In this document: positions 41,553 to 50,506 of the stretch, one piece after another
Position numbering within the stretch: position 1 is the stretch's first letter
Layout of the letters: each line of letters opens with the position of its first letter
Assembly (NCBI RefSeq): GCF_002898515.1
Contig: NZ_PPFX01000021.1
Coordinates: 1 to 64,000 of the forward strand
DNA: 64,000 bases
Origin: Geothermobacter hydrogeniphilus
Lineage (GTDB): Bacteria > Desulfobacterota > Desulfuromonadia > Desulfuromonadales > Geothermobacteraceae
Direction of reading: 5' to 3'
The notes under the pieces: generated by a model
What the model was told of the DNA's origin: nothing
The model's input: only the letters and a program-made list of their open reading frames with translations
The model's database searches: none
Program-made: the position numbers and the translations under genes

Positions 41553-42869
41553 TCACAACAGGTTCGCCGCCAATTCCGCCAGGCAGGAACGTTCTCCCTT
41601 CTGCAGGGTGATATGCCCGGCGACATCCTGGTCTTTAAACTTTTCCACCACGTAGGTCAAACCATTACTGGACGAATCGACATACGGATTATCTATCTGG
41701 TAGGGATCTCCGGTGAGAACAACCTTGGTCCCTTCCCCGGCACGGGTGATGATGGTTTTGATTTCGTGGGGGGTCAGGTTCTGCGATTCATCAACAATAA
41801 GGTACTGGTTGGGAATCGAACGGCCGCGGATATAGGTCAGCGCCTCGATCTCGAGAAGACCCATGTCGACCAACTCACGATAGCCGCGCTTCCGTTTGCC
41901 CCCTTCGTCCACCGAACCGAGCAGCAACTCGATATTGTCGAAGATCGGCTGCATCCAGGGAGCCAGCTTCTCCTCGACATCTCCGGGCAGAAAACCGAGA
42001 TCACGGCCAAGCGGAAAAACCGGACGGGAAACCAGCAGCCGGTTGTAGTGATCCTCGTCGGCGGCCATGTGCAGGCCGGCCGCCAGAGCCAGCAGGGTTT
42101 TGCCGGTACCGGCCATACCGATCAGACTGACCAGCTGGATATCATCGTTGAGCAGCAGGTCGAAAGCGAACTGCTGTTCACGATTGCGCGGGTGAATGCC
42201 CCAGAGACCTTCCTTGGGCGTGGGAATCAGGGCGACAAGACGATTGAGCGGACACTGGTAACGGGCCAGCGCGGTGTGGGAAGGATTGCTTTCATCCACC
42301 AGGGTCACGAACTGGTTGGCGCGACATTCACAATCGATTTCGAGAAATCCGTGGGCATAGAAATCATCGACCTGTTCTTTACCGACCAGGATTTCAGTGG
42401 CACCGGTATAAAGTTCGTCGATGGACACCTTGTCCGATTCGTAATCCTCGGCCGTCAAGCCAATGGCGTCGGCCTTGATACGCAGGTTGGTGTCCTTGGT
42501 GACAAAGACAACCGGACCGTCAAGCCGCTCCTTGAATTTCAGTGCCACGGCGAGAATACGGTTGTCCCCCCGGTCGCTGCGCAGCTCGGGCGGCAGCCGT
42601 TTGAGGGCCTCTTCAGTGTAGAGCTCAACCGTCAGGTTGCCCCCGGATTCGAGCGGCACCCCCTCGGTAAGGCTGTGATTTTTACGAAGAGCGTCAAGAA
42701 AACGTGAGAACTGGCGGGCATTTCTACCTGTTTCATTGAGATTCTTCTTGAAGCTGTCAATCTCTTCGATGACGGTAATCGGAATCGCCAGGTTGTTGTC
42801 TTCAAACTTGAAAATGGCCTGCGGATCATGCAGCAGGACATTGGTGTCGAGAATATAGGTTTTTTTCAT
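41553..42869 (-). CDS. PIN domain-PhoH ATPase fusion
   Basis: The product of 438 aa starts KKTYILDTNVLLHDPQAIFK, a PIN-domain RNase motif with its first Asp. Further PIN carboxylates lie in DRGDNRILAVA and FVTKDTNLRIKA. From about residue 220 it is a PhoH-type P-loop ATPase: GIHPRNREQQFAFDLLL, GMAGTGKTLLALAAG (Walker A) and YLIVDESQNLTPHE (Walker B). PhoH2-like proteins of this kind unwind and cleave RNA in known cases; the role here is not known. Confidence 0.92.
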   Translation of the reverse strand: MKKTYILDTNVLLHDPQAIFKFEDNNLAIPITVIEEIDSFKKNLNETGRNARQFSRFLDALRKNHSLTEGVPLESGGNLTVELYTEEALKRLPPELRSDRGDNRILAVALKFKERLDGPVVFVTKDTNLRIKADAIGLTAEDYESDKVSIDELYTGATEILVGKEQVDDFYAHGFLEIDCECRANQFVTLVDESNPSHTALARYQCPLNRLVALIPTPKEGLWGIHPRNREQQFAFDLLLNDDIQLVSLIGMAGTGKTLLALAAGLHMAADEDHYNRLLVSRPVFPLGRDLGFLPGDVEEKLAPWMQPIFDNIELLLGSVDEGGKRKRGYRELVDMGLLEIEALTYIRGRSIPNQYLIVDESQNLTPHEIKTIITRAGEGTKVVLTGDPYQIDNPYVDSSSNGLTYVVEKFKDQDVAGHITLQKGERSCLAELAANLL

Positions 42870-42943
42870 CGATTCCGATTCTCCGAGGGTTGCAACCGAA
42901 CCAGAGGCCCCGAACGCACTGAGGTGAACAGCCGGGTCGGACT

Positions 42944-43225
42944 TCAGCGATCGTAATCCACCACTTCAAGACCATCCGAAGTGGCAAGGATTTTCAGGTG
43001 AACGGGATAATTCTTGCCGGGAATATTGCGTTTACTCTTGAGCACCACCTCACCGTCCCGGTTGAGAGCGTTGAGTACCTGCTCGGGAGACTCCTCGATC
43101 ACGTAGTCGTTGTAGATCCGGGTCTTCATCAGCTCGGCGCGGGTGACCGGTTTGTCAGGCGGCAACGAGCAGGCGGCAAAAACCAGCAGCAACAGGGGCA
43201 ATATCCAGAAGACTTTTCGCATCAC
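42944..43225 (-). CDS. Small lipoprotein
   Basis: The product of 93 aa begins MRKVFWILPLLLLVFAACSL, a lipoprotein signal with lipobox FAAC. The mature part (SLPPDKPVTRAELMKTRIYN then VIEESPEQVLNALNRDGEVV) has no recognised domain. It lies 9 bases after the cysteine desulfurase gene and 74 bases before the PhoH gene. Two adjacent ATGs are possible starts. Confidence 0.8.
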   Translation of the reverse strand: MMRKVFWILPLLLLVFAACSLPPDKPVTRAELMKTRIYNDYVIEESPEQVLNALNRDGEVVLKSKRNIPGKNYPVHLKILATSDGLEVVDYDR

Positions 43226-43234
43226 ATGACTCCT

Positions 43235-44398
43235 TTATCCGTTTTCGTTGCGGGCTGACGGGTCACTCAGGAGGGCAACCGCCGTCAGCAGCTTCTCAAC
43301 CTGTTCCGGACTCGTGAAGATGCCGGGGCTGACCCGGACCGTCCCACCCGGAAACGACCCGAGGCTGCGATGAGCATCGGGGGCGCAGTGCAGCCCAACC
43401 CGGACACAGATGCCAAACTGCTGTTCAAGGCGATAACCGACTTCAGCCGGATCCATGCCGGCAAGATTGAAGGACACGACATTGCCGCGCCGCTCTCCCC
43501 GCGCCGGACCGTAGAGGGTGACACCGGGAACAGCTTCAAGTCCGGCGAGCAATCGTTCCACCAACTCATTGAGGCTGGTTTCGAGCCGCTCTGGACCCTG
43601 CTGCTGAAGATATTCGACACCTGCCCGCAGACCGGCCAGGCCGGGAACATTCAGCGTCCCGGCCTCCAGACGCTCGGGCAGATCTTCGGGCATGGTCCGC
43701 ATGGTCGAATTGATGCCCGTTCCGCCGTAAAGCAGCGGCTCCAGTCGCAGTTCCGGGTCAACATAGAGAAACCCGGTGCCGGACGGGCCGAGCAGCCCCT
43801 TGTGCCCGGGGACAGCCAGCAGATGAACCCCGAGGCGGTTGACTGAAAGCGGCAGATGACCGGCGCTCTGAGCGGCGTCCACCAGGGTCAGAATGCCATG
43901 TTCCCGGCACCAGGGAATGATCGTCTCCAGCGGCTGGATGGAGCCGCTGACATTGGAACAGTGGCCGATGGCGAGCAGTCGGGTCGGAACCCGGCAGGCA
44001 CGCTGCAGATCGCTGACGTCAACAATCCCGTCACGGCCGGTCTTCACCTGTTCGACCTCGATGCCGCGCTGCTGCAGGGCATACAGCGGCCGCATCAGGG
44101 CATTATGCTCCATGCTGGTGGTCACAACCCGGTCGCCCGGTTGCAGCAGACCGAACAGCGCCAGGTTGATTCCCTCGGTGGCGCCCGAAGTAAAAACAAT
44201 ACGGGCGGCATCCTCAACAGCAAAAAAACGCGCCAGTGTTTCGCGCGTTTCCAGGACCTCACGACCGGCGTCGAGAGAAAAACGATGACCTCCGCGACCG
44301 GGGTTGCCTCCCGCATGCCGCATGGCGCGTTCGACGGCACGATAGACCGATTCGGGTTTAGGGAATGATGTCGCCGCGTTATCGAGATAAATACTCAT
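43235..44398 (-). CDS. Class V aminotransferase / cysteine desulfurase-like protein
   Basis: The product of 387 aa has the class V fold. YLDNAATSFPKPESV opens it, TSGATEGINLAL binds PLP phosphate, VDAAQSAGHLPL contacts the ring, and PGHKGLLGPSG carries the PLP lysine. GLHCAPDAHRSLGSFPGGTV provides the cysteine expected for sulfur or selenium transfer. The subgroup is often annotated as a cysteine desulfurase family protein distinct from IscS. The nearby YedE-type transporter suggests a role in sulfur or selenium handling, which is inference. Confidence 0.85.
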   Translation of the reverse strand: MSIYLDNAATSFPKPESVYRAVERAMRHAGGNPGRGGHRFSLDAGREVLETRETLARFFAVEDAARIVFTSGATEGINLALFGLLQPGDRVVTTSMEHNALMRPLYALQQRGIEVEQVKTGRDGIVDVSDLQRACRVPTRLLAIGHCSNVSGSIQPLETIIPWCREHGILTLVDAAQSAGHLPLSVNRLGVHLLAVPGHKGLLGPSGTGFLYVDPELRLEPLLYGGTGINSTMRTMPEDLPERLEAGTLNVPGLAGLRAGVEYLQQQGPERLETSLNELVERLLAGLEAVPGVTLYGPARGERRGNVVSFNLAGMDPAEVGYRLEQQFGICVRVGLHCAPDAHRSLGSFPGGTVRVSPGIFTSPEQVEKLLTAVALLSDPSARNENG

Positions 44399-44501
44399 CG
44401 GTTTGCATCATAATGGATTTGCCGCGCCCTGACCATTGGAAAAACGCAAAAATATCGAATTCGGGAAACCGGAATTTCAGCAGACGCGAAACAGGTTCCG
44501 A

Positions 44502-45446
44502 TCACGATTCTCTGCGACCGGAACACATCAGATCTCGTCCCCGGCATTCATCCGCTTCAGACGCAAAAGCACGCGACAGTCCCCGGCATCCGGCCAGACA
44601 GCGGGCGTAGACACGGCAACCGTTGCACGCATCGGGCTGACGCGCGATGTCATCCCGTATGGAACGACGCAGATCCCGTTGCCAGAGATCGGTGATCGCG
44701 GCATCAAACAAAGACCCCAGCGGCTGGTTCCAGGAAGAACAAGGATAGAGAATGCCGGCGGCATCGAGATGCCCGAGGCTGTTGCCGGCCTGACAGCCGC
44801 TGTAGTGGTCGCGACGTTGACCGGGACAGAGGATCTCCCACAGAAAGAGATCATGAACCACCAGCCCGGACGGAATCGGCGGTCGGGGGTCGACCCTGCC
44901 CCAGAACCCGGCAAAAGACTCCAGGTCTTCAGCCCGCAGCAGCTGGGGGCCTGGATCCTCACCGGAAAAATCGGCCAACGGCACGTTCGGCAGGAGAACC
45001 TGATCCACAGCCAGGTCGGTGGCCAGCAGGAATAAATCGGGCAGCAATCTGATCGAGGAACGCAGCGGCAGCAGCTGCAGGCCGGGAAGGCAGCCTGCCT
45101 CGCGCAGCGACTGGACATCCCCCTCAATCCCCTGCCAGTCGGGAACGACGGCACCGGAAACAGGGCCCAGGTCGAGCAACACCCGCGCCGGCGGCCGTCC
45201 GGTCACGGGCAGCAGGCCCCTGTCTGCAGCGGTGACGACCAGGCTGACCTGCATGCCGCGCCCGGCAAGAATCTCGAGAATTTCACCCAGCACCGGGCAT
45301 CTGAGGGGGCGACCGGTCAGGGTCAGCTCAAAGAGCCCGGCCTCGACCAGCCGTTCGGCGAGCAGGAGCTGCCGCGCCGGGGCGAGACGGTCATCAAGGA
45401 ACCAGGTCATGCGCAATGGCGCGTCGAGATGATCGAGAGCTGCCAT
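44502..45446 (-). CDS. GeoRSP system SPASM-domain protein
   Basis: The product of 314 aa lacks the CxxxCxxC motif of radical SAM enzymes but keeps a C-terminal SPASM-like set of cysteines: GCQAGNSLGHLDAAGILYPC, then CNGCRVYARCLAGCRGL. The N-terminal half keeps a TIM-barrel-like strand pattern (RMTWFLDD, LFELTLTG, VSLVVTA). This is the expected second protein of the three-gene GeoRSP cluster described in Geobacter relatives. It probably binds Fe-S clusters and assists the true radical SAM enzyme encoded 28 bases upstream. It ends about 100 bases before the class V aminotransferase gene. Confidence 0.8.
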   Translation of the reverse strand: MAALDHLDAPLRMTWFLDDRLAPARQLLLAERLVEAGLFELTLTGRPLRCPVLGEILEILAGRGMQVSLVVTAADRGLLPVTGRPPARVLLDLGPVSGAVVPDWQGIEGDVQSLREAGCLPGLQLLPLRSSIRLLPDLFLLATDLAVDQVLLPNVPLADFSGEDPGPQLLRAEDLESFAGFWGRVDPRPPIPSGLVVHDLFLWEILCPGQRRDHYSGCQAGNSLGHLDAAGILYPCSSWNQPLGSLFDAAITDLWQRDLRRSIRDDIARQPDACNGCRVYARCLAGCRGLSRAFASEADECRGRDLMCSGRRES

Positions 45447-45473
45447 ATCAAGACATCGGGTTCGCTGTCCCGA

Positions 45474-46478
45474 TCATTTCCAGCAATGTGGATCGGGCTC
45501 GGAGAAATCGCCGGTGGTCGCGAAGGCGCGGGCCGTACAGCCACCGAGGCAGTCACCGTAGGAAGAGCAGCCGGCGCATTTGCCCCTGGCTTCCTTGTTC
45601 CGCATTTTCTGCAGCACATCGGAACCGTTCCAGATTTCGTCGAAATCCTGGTTGAGAATATTTCCCACCACCAGCGGAATAAACCCGCAGGGAGTGATAT
45701 CCCCGTTCGGCCGCAGGTGCAGGGAGAGCTTGCCGCAGCTGCTCCCCTTGACCAGGGGGTCGGCATCGTAACCGGGCAGAGAGGCGATCACCGGGTCGTC
45801 GAAGGAAATCGCCGGGGTATCAGTGCTGTTCTTGACCTCAAGAGCCTCAAGATAAAAGGCTTTCCACTCTCCCGGATCAAGATCGAGTTCTTCACGATTC
45901 TTGAAACCGCGGCCGCTGCACTTGAAGTTATGCAGGTAGACCTGGCTGACATCATGCTCCCGGGCAAGGTCGAGGATATCCCGAAAATTCCGGTAATTGA
46001 TGCGCGAAATCACCGCGCTCATGGTGGTACGGATGCCGGCCCGGCGCAGGTGGTCAAGGGCGGCAACGGCCCGCACGAAGGAACCGGGCATACAGCGGAA
46101 TTCATCGTGCAGGGACGCCTCGGCGCTGTCGATACTGATGCCGACGCTCTTGAATCCGGCCGCGGCCAGCCGGGACGCGTTGTCCGCATCGACAAGCCAG
46201 CCGTTGGAGTTCATCGACACATTCAGCCCCTGTTCAGCGGCATAGGCGGCGATCTCGAACAGGTCCTCCCGAATCAGCGGTTCGCCACCACCGAAATTGA
46301 TGAACGGGATTTTCTTGGCTGCCAGGATGTCGACGATACGCTTGATATCGGCGGTCCCCAGCTCGGCCGCCTGCTCTTCGCGACTGTAGCAGTGGCTGCA
46401 GCTGAAATTGCAGCGGTAGGAGAGAGTCCAGTTGAATGTCAGCGGGGCCGAAAGCAGGCCCATGTTTGCATCAGCCAT
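45474..46478 (-). CDS. GeoRSP system radical SAM/SPASM protein
   Basis: The product of 334 aa is an intact radical SAM enzyme: SYRCNFSCSHCYS (CxxxCxxC) at about residues 20-31, NFGGGEPLIRED as the GGE motif, and a C-terminal SPASM domain (SCGKLSLHLRPNGDITPCGF, then CAGCSSYGDCLGGCTARAF). Such enzymes modify a peptide substrate. Its start overlaps the PqqD-like gene by 8 bases. Together with the PqqD-like and SPASM-only genes it forms the GeoRSP cluster. No precursor peptide has been found nearby. Confidence 0.9.
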   Translation of the reverse strand: MADANMGLLSAPLTFNWTLSYRCNFSCSHCYSREEQAAELGTADIKRIVDILAAKKIPFINFGGGEPLIREDLFEIAAYAAEQGLNVSMNSNGWLVDADNASRLAAAGFKSVGISIDSAEASLHDEFRCMPGSFVRAVAALDHLRRAGIRTTMSAVISRINYRNFRDILDLAREHDVSQVYLHNFKCSGRGFKNREELDLDPGEWKAFYLEALEVKNSTDTPAISFDDPVIASLPGYDADPLVKGSSCGKLSLHLRPNGDITPCGFIPLVVGNILNQDFDEIWNGSDVLQKMRNKEARGKCAGCSSYGDCLGGCTARAFATTGDFSEPDPHCWK

Positions 46479-46785
46479 CGATCAGCCACCCCCGCTGTTC
46501 AAGGTCGGCGACAAAGTCGCGGACATCCTGTTCCAGTTCACCCCGGTCGACCTCATATTCGCCCGCCAGCTCATTGATAATCTGCTCCAGGCTGCGCTCT
46601 CCGTCGCAACGCAACCAGATTTCCCCACCAAGCAGATTGAGCTGGTGCATGGTTCCCTGGTGGACCAGGATCACTGTTCCACCTTCGGAGATGTCCTCGC
46701 CCTGCTGTTGAGCGGCCAGGAGTTCCCGCTCCCGTCCGGCTTCATGCCGCCAGACAATGGCTGTATTACGTTGTGGTCTGTTCAC
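46471..46785 (-). CDS. GeoRSP system PqqD-family peptide chaperone
   Basis: The product of 104 aa starts at GTG 46785 with GGAG six bases upstream. The second half is a PqqD-like winged fold: HQLNLLGGEIWLRCDGERSL then EQIINELAGEYEVDRGELEQ and DVRDFVADLEQRGWL. PqqD-type proteins bind the leader of a RiPP precursor and present it to the radical SAM enzyme. The N-terminal extension (RPQRNTAIVWRHEAGREREL) is unlike classical PqqD and may be specific to this system. Confidence 0.85.
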   Translation of the reverse strand: MNRPQRNTAIVWRHEAGRERELLAAQQQGEDISEGGTVILVHQGTMHQLNLLGGEIWLRCDGERSLEQIINELAGEYEVDRGELEQDVRDFVADLEQRGWLIDG

Positions 46786-46804
46786 GATCGCTCCTTCAAT
46801 CAAT

Positions 46805-47878
46805 TCAGGCTTCCGCCACCCGTTCTCTCCAGAGCAGCGAATTGGCGGCAACAAAGGCCAGGCCGACCAGAACGGCCACCTTGCCGTAAAGAGGAACACC
46901 AGCCGCCGTGCCGGCCAGGCCCCAGGCCTGCACCAGCCCTCCTCCAAGCAGCATGCCGATCACCACCAGCCCGGCGTCTGCATCACCCTCTCCGGCCTTG
47001 ATCAACTGGCGGAAAGGGCAACCACCGATCAGGACCGACAACCAGCCGACCAGCAGCATGCCGAGAAAACTCCAGGCATAGTCGAGATGGGCACCGGGCT
47101 GGCCGTAGAATCCGGGATGGAAGCGCCCGGCAGCCAGGTTGGTGCCGACAGCTGCCAGAATAAAAGCGGCCAGCCCCCAGATCAGGGGAGTACGCCGCCC
47201 CATGAGAAAGGTGTCGCGGACACTGCCGGTGATACAGAACCGGCTGCGCTGGGCCAGACCGCCGAGCAGCAGGCCGGCGGCCAGGGAAAGCAGCAGCGGA
47301 GCATGCTGGGCACCACTGCCGCGGGTTGAAAAGAGGATGAACCCGGGCTGCAGCAAAAGCAGAAAAAGCAGCAGCAGGAAAAACAACGGTACCCAGAGGC
47401 CGCTCGCCCCGCGCGGATCCTGACGCCCCCCCCCGAGATGGATGCCCCCGGCCAACCCTTTCAGACCGAACCAGACACCGACAATCAGACCGGCCAATCC
47501 GCTCAGAACAGTCAGATCACCGGCCGTCAGGCGGAGAAACAGTTTGATCGGACAACCGATAAAAACGCCGCAGCCGATCATCAGGAAGACCCCGGAAAGA
47601 AATCGCAGCAACGGGGCACTGCCCCCGCGGGAATGAAATTCACGGCCGGCCGCAGCGCTGAAAACGGCACCGAGAACGAAACCGATCAATTCCGGCCGCA
47701 GATACTGCATCCGCTGGTTGCCGTGCAGTCCCAGGGCCCCGGCGCTGTTTTCCAGGAAACAGGAGATGCAGATTCCTGAATTCTGCGGATTGCCGAGTAC
47801 GGCCAGGCCAACCCCGATCAGTCCGAGCAGGCCGCCGGCAACAACGACAATCCAGAAGTGGCGGTCAAAAACAGGCAT
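46805..47878 (-). CDS. YedE-type membrane transporter (selenium metabolism-related subgroup)
   Basis: The product of 357 aa is a polytopic membrane protein with about ten helices. It carries repeated Cys motifs: GICISCFLENSAG, FIGCPIKLFLR, RFCITGSVRDT and IGGCPFRQLIKAGEGDADAG. This pattern matches the YedE-like family that includes sulfur-compound importers and a subgroup tied by genome context to selenium metabolism. The ATG at 47878 is preferred, with GGAGG about 11 bases upstream. It lies between the secreted-protein genes and the GeoRSP genes. Confidence 0.85.
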   Translation of the reverse strand: MPVFDRHFWIVVVAGGLLGLIGVGLAVLGNPQNSGICISCFLENSAGALGLHGNQRMQYLRPELIGFVLGAVFSAAAGREFHSRGGSAPLLRFLSGVFLMIGCGVFIGCPIKLFLRLTAGDLTVLSGLAGLIVGVWFGLKGLAGGIHLGGGRQDPRGASGLWVPLFFLLLLFLLLLQPGFILFSTRGSGAQHAPLLLSLAAGLLLGGLAQRSRFCITGSVRDTFLMGRRTPLIWGLAAFILAAVGTNLAAGRFHPGFYGQPGAHLDYAWSFLGMLLVGWLSVLIGGCPFRQLIKAGEGDADAGLVVIGMLLGGGLVQAWGLAGTAAGVPLYGKVAVLVGLAFVAANSLLWRERVAEA

Positions 47879-47880
47879 GA

Positions 47881-48432
47881 CTATTCGCATCCTCCCGCCA
47901 GGCGGCTCTGCAGATAGTGAAGGTTGTTCAGAACCCGTTTCAGAGACGCGTTGTCGGGGTGGGTTCGGGCTCTCTCAGAAAAGCTGGGAAGTTGCTTGCT
48001 GACCAGCTGATCGATCTCGTTCCAGGCGGAAAAGGCTCCCTGCCTGTCGGCAAAATCGCCGTTGAGCCTGACACCCTCAACATAATTGGCCACGGCTTCT
48101 TCGACAGCGTCCAGCTGCAGCAGGATGCGCCCCTTGATAATGAAACCGTAACCTTCACCGGGGTAGCGCCGGCCGATTTCCTCCAGCTTGAGCAGCGCCT
48201 GCTGGCGGGCGCCGGACTTTTCCAGGTCCAACACCGGCCGATAGAGATCCTGCAGGAAATCAATCCGGGCACGATAGGCGACATCCTGCTCCAACTGGCG
48301 GTTGAGCTCACTGCGCGCGGCGGCATCGCCACCACCGCCGGCGGTCAACAGCAACGCCGCGGCACCGAGAGTGGTCAGCAGCAGCACCAGGACATGCCAA
48401 CGATCAAAACGATCCTGCAATAGCCTGTTCAC
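47881..48432 (-). CDS. Membrane-anchored protein with possible TPR-like region
   Basis: The product of about 183 aa begins VNRLLQDRFDRWHVLVLLLT with one N-terminal membrane helix, then a helix-rich domain (QQALLKLEEIGRRYPGEGYG, then GRILLQLDAVEEAVANYVEG) with TPR-like spacing. The start is uncertain: GTG 48432 lies directly against GAGAG, and a TTG four codons later is an alternative. It follows the PhnD-like gene by a few bases and precedes the YedE gene. Confidence 0.65.
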   Translation of the reverse strand: MNRLLQDRFDRWHVLVLLLTTLGAAALLLTAGGGGDAAARSELNRQLEQDVAYRARIDFLQDLYRPVLDLEKSGARQQALLKLEEIGRRYPGEGYGFIIKGRILLQLDAVEEAVANYVEGVRLNGDFADRQGAFSAWNEIDQLVSKQLPSFSERARTHPDNASLKRVLNNLHYLQSRLAGGCE

Positions 48433-48436
48433 CTCT

Positions 48437-49339
48437 CTAGAACTCCTGGTAAGGCGGCATGTTGGCCCGTTTGGCCATACCGCGCAGGATGTCATAATCG
48501 CTGTCGAGCAACTGTTCGAATCCGTCAACCCAGGCGGACTTGAGAACCTTCACCTGTTCGCCGTTGTAGTCAACGGTGTCCTCGGGTGTAAGCAAGACCA
48601 GTGCCTCACGGAACCGTTTCATCAGATCGGGATCAACCCCTTTGGCGGCACCGAAGGTGCAGTAGGGAAAGATCGGGCTCTGGGCCACGATCTGGAAATC
48701 ATCGGCAGAAATCTTGCCTTCGCGGGTCATGACCTCAAGGTCGAGCGCCGGGGCGGCGGCGACATCATAGGCACCGAAATAGACGGCGTAGATCAGTTTC
48801 TCATGTTTGAAAGACCCGTGCGGGATGGCGTAATAGGAAAGATCCATTTCCGGGTCAATCCCGGCCTTGAGCATCAGGTCGTACTGGGCCAGGTACCCTG
48901 ACGGAGCGAGCTGGGGCCCGAAAATCATCCGTTTCCCTTTCAAGTCGGCCAGAGTGCGGATACCGCTGTCCTTGCGGGAAATAATGGTTCCGGCGGTCCG
49001 CGCTCCGAACTGGCCGCGCTTTTCAGTGGCCACCAGTTGCAGGTCATGGTCCTGGCGCAGGATCAGGTACAACAGGGAATTGGTGTGGGTAAAGGCGAAC
49101 TCTTCTTTTTTGAAGCGATCCTCGAAATCCTGGGTGTCCACCGGCACCATCTCGAACCGGACACCAACTTTCTCGCTCAGATAGCGCGTCAACGGGGCAA
49201 ATCGCAGACGGGTTTCCTGTTCACTGTTGCAGTTCATGTAACCGATCTTGTAGACCGGTCCCTGGTCGGCAGTCTGCTGGCAACCACTCAGCAGGACGCT
49301 GCAGAGCAGGCCGAAAAGACAAAAAATGATGTTTCGCAT
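48437..49339 (-). CDS. PhnD-like periplasmic binding lipoprotein
   Basis: The product of 300 aa has a lipoprotein signal (FCLFGLLCSVLLSGC). The body matches PhnD/SsuA-type phosphate, phosphonate or sulfonate binding proteins: YKIGYMNCNSEQETRLRFAP, FTHTNSLLYLI, LADLKGKRMIFGPQLAPSGY and KHEKLIYAVYFGAYDVA. No ABC permease or ATPase gene is near, so it may act as a sensor or binding protein rather than a transporter part. ATG 49339 is preferred over a GTG six codons earlier. Confidence 0.85.
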   Translation of the reverse strand: MRNIIFCLFGLLCSVLLSGCQQTADQGPVYKIGYMNCNSEQETRLRFAPLTRYLSEKVGVRFEMVPVDTQDFEDRFKKEEFAFTHTNSLLYLILRQDHDLQLVATEKRGQFGARTAGTIISRKDSGIRTLADLKGKRMIFGPQLAPSGYLAQYDLMLKAGIDPEMDLSYYAIPHGSFKHEKLIYAVYFGAYDVAAAPALDLEVMTREGKISADDFQIVAQSPIFPYCTFGAAKGVDPDLMKRFREALVLLTPEDTVDYNGEQVKVLKSAWVDGFEQLLDSDYDILRGMAKRANMPPYQEF

Positions 49340-49402
49340 AAAGAAAACAATCCTCACTCAGCCCGTCTCGGGGTCTATTCCACGCAAGAGCGGCGAACGC
49401 GT

Positions 49403-50506
49403 TTATTCCGGCAACAGTCGTTTTGCGGTCGTCCCTGCCGAAGGTTTCCCGGACAGGGGAGCCGCATAGCGGACCAGCCCCGTTTCCGGTCGATCACGCC
49501 GGTCCCGAATCAACTGATCAATTCGCTTTTCGTCGACCGAGCCCCACCAGTTGGACCCGACCTGCAGATCGCCGCTGCCATCGTTCATCAGGGCGTATTC
49601 ACCATTGCCGGACAGGTCATTGCCGGCGATCACACCCTGCGAGTCAAGCCAGCGGATCCCGGCCCGACCATTGGCGGTGATCCGATTGTCCCGCAGAATC
49701 ACCTCGGAGTCTTCAAAAAAAGTGCCATGCTCGGCGTTGCCTACGATCCGGTTGCCGCGCAGGGTCCCCTTGCCGCGCTGAAGAAAGATCCCCCGGCGGT
49801 TGCCGGCGATCCTGTTGGCCTCGGCAACCAGGGTTGACTCGCGCAGACTGACGGCATTGATCCGGTTGTTTTCAATCAGGCACCCGGTCAGCGTCAGATC
49901 GCTGTAGATGCCGCGGATTGCCCACTGGCCACCGGTAATCCGGCACTGCTCCAGGACCACGGTGGCGTCCCGGAACTGCAGTCCGTTGAAATTGTCAAGC
50001 ACCTGGCAACGACTGACCTTGACCGTCGAATCCTGAAACTGGAAGGCACGCAGATTGCGACGAAAAAGGCTGTCCTCGATGCGCCCCTTGCCGAAATGGG
50101 CATGAAAACCGCGATAAGCATATTCGACAACGCAGTGACGCAGCAGGTTGTCATCTTCCGAAGCCATCATGTTGATGGCACCCCAGGCTCCGGGACGGGG
50201 AACGGCCTCCGCGGAGGTAAACAGGATCGGTTGCTCGGCCGTGCCAAGGGCCAGTAAACGCCCCTGGATGAAAATTTCATGTTCTCCCAGACCGTCGCCG
50301 TTACTGTCGAAAAAAGTGAACCGGACCGCTGTCCCCGGGCGGATTTCCAGCCGGACCCCGGGCGCAACCGTCAGGATTCCGTCGATGAGAACATCGCCGG
50401 ACCAGACCGTATCCTGCCACAGTGTCTGTTCACCGCTGTAGCGGGTTTCGGCAGCAGCAGGCAGGCAGGAGGCCAGCAGCAGCACCAGGCACAGCAGTCT
50501 GGTCAT
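49403..50506 (-). CDS. Exported right-handed beta-helix protein (NosD-like)
   Basis: The product of 367 aa has a signal peptide (MTRLLCLVLLLASCLPAAA) and about ten turns of parallel beta-helix repeats, seen as N-R-I/V-x-G-N spacing (NNRINAVSLRESTLVAEANR, AGNRRGIFLQRGKGTLRGNR, then VGNAEHGTFFEDSEVILRDN). The last part contains SNWWG, common in NosD-like proteins. It overlaps the next upstream gene by 4 bases. No enzymatic residues are obvious. Confidence 0.85.
   Translation of the reverse strand: MTRLLCLVLLLASCLPAAAETRYSGEQTLWQDTVWSGDVLIDGILTVAPGVRLEIRPGTAVRFTFFDSNGDGLGEHEIFIQGRLLALGTAEQPILFTSAEAVPRPGAWGAINMMASEDDNLLRHCVVEYAYRGFHAHFGKGRIEDSLFRRNLRAFQFQDSTVKVSRCQVLDNFNGLQFRDATVVLEQCRITGGQWAIRGIYSDLTLTGCLIENNRINAVSLRESTLVAEANRIAGNRRGIFLQRGKGTLRGNRIVGNAEHGTFFEDSEVILRDNRITANGRAGIRWLDSQGVIAGNDLSGNGEYALMNDGSGDLQVGSNWWGSVDEKRIDQLIRDRRDRPETGLVRYAAPLSGKPSAGTTAKRLLPE

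Noticed and set aside
44399-46800. RiPP precursor peptide gene inside the GeoRSP cluster
   Set aside because: The gaps between the genes are 20-100 bases and hold no short ORF with a ribosome site and leader-core layout.
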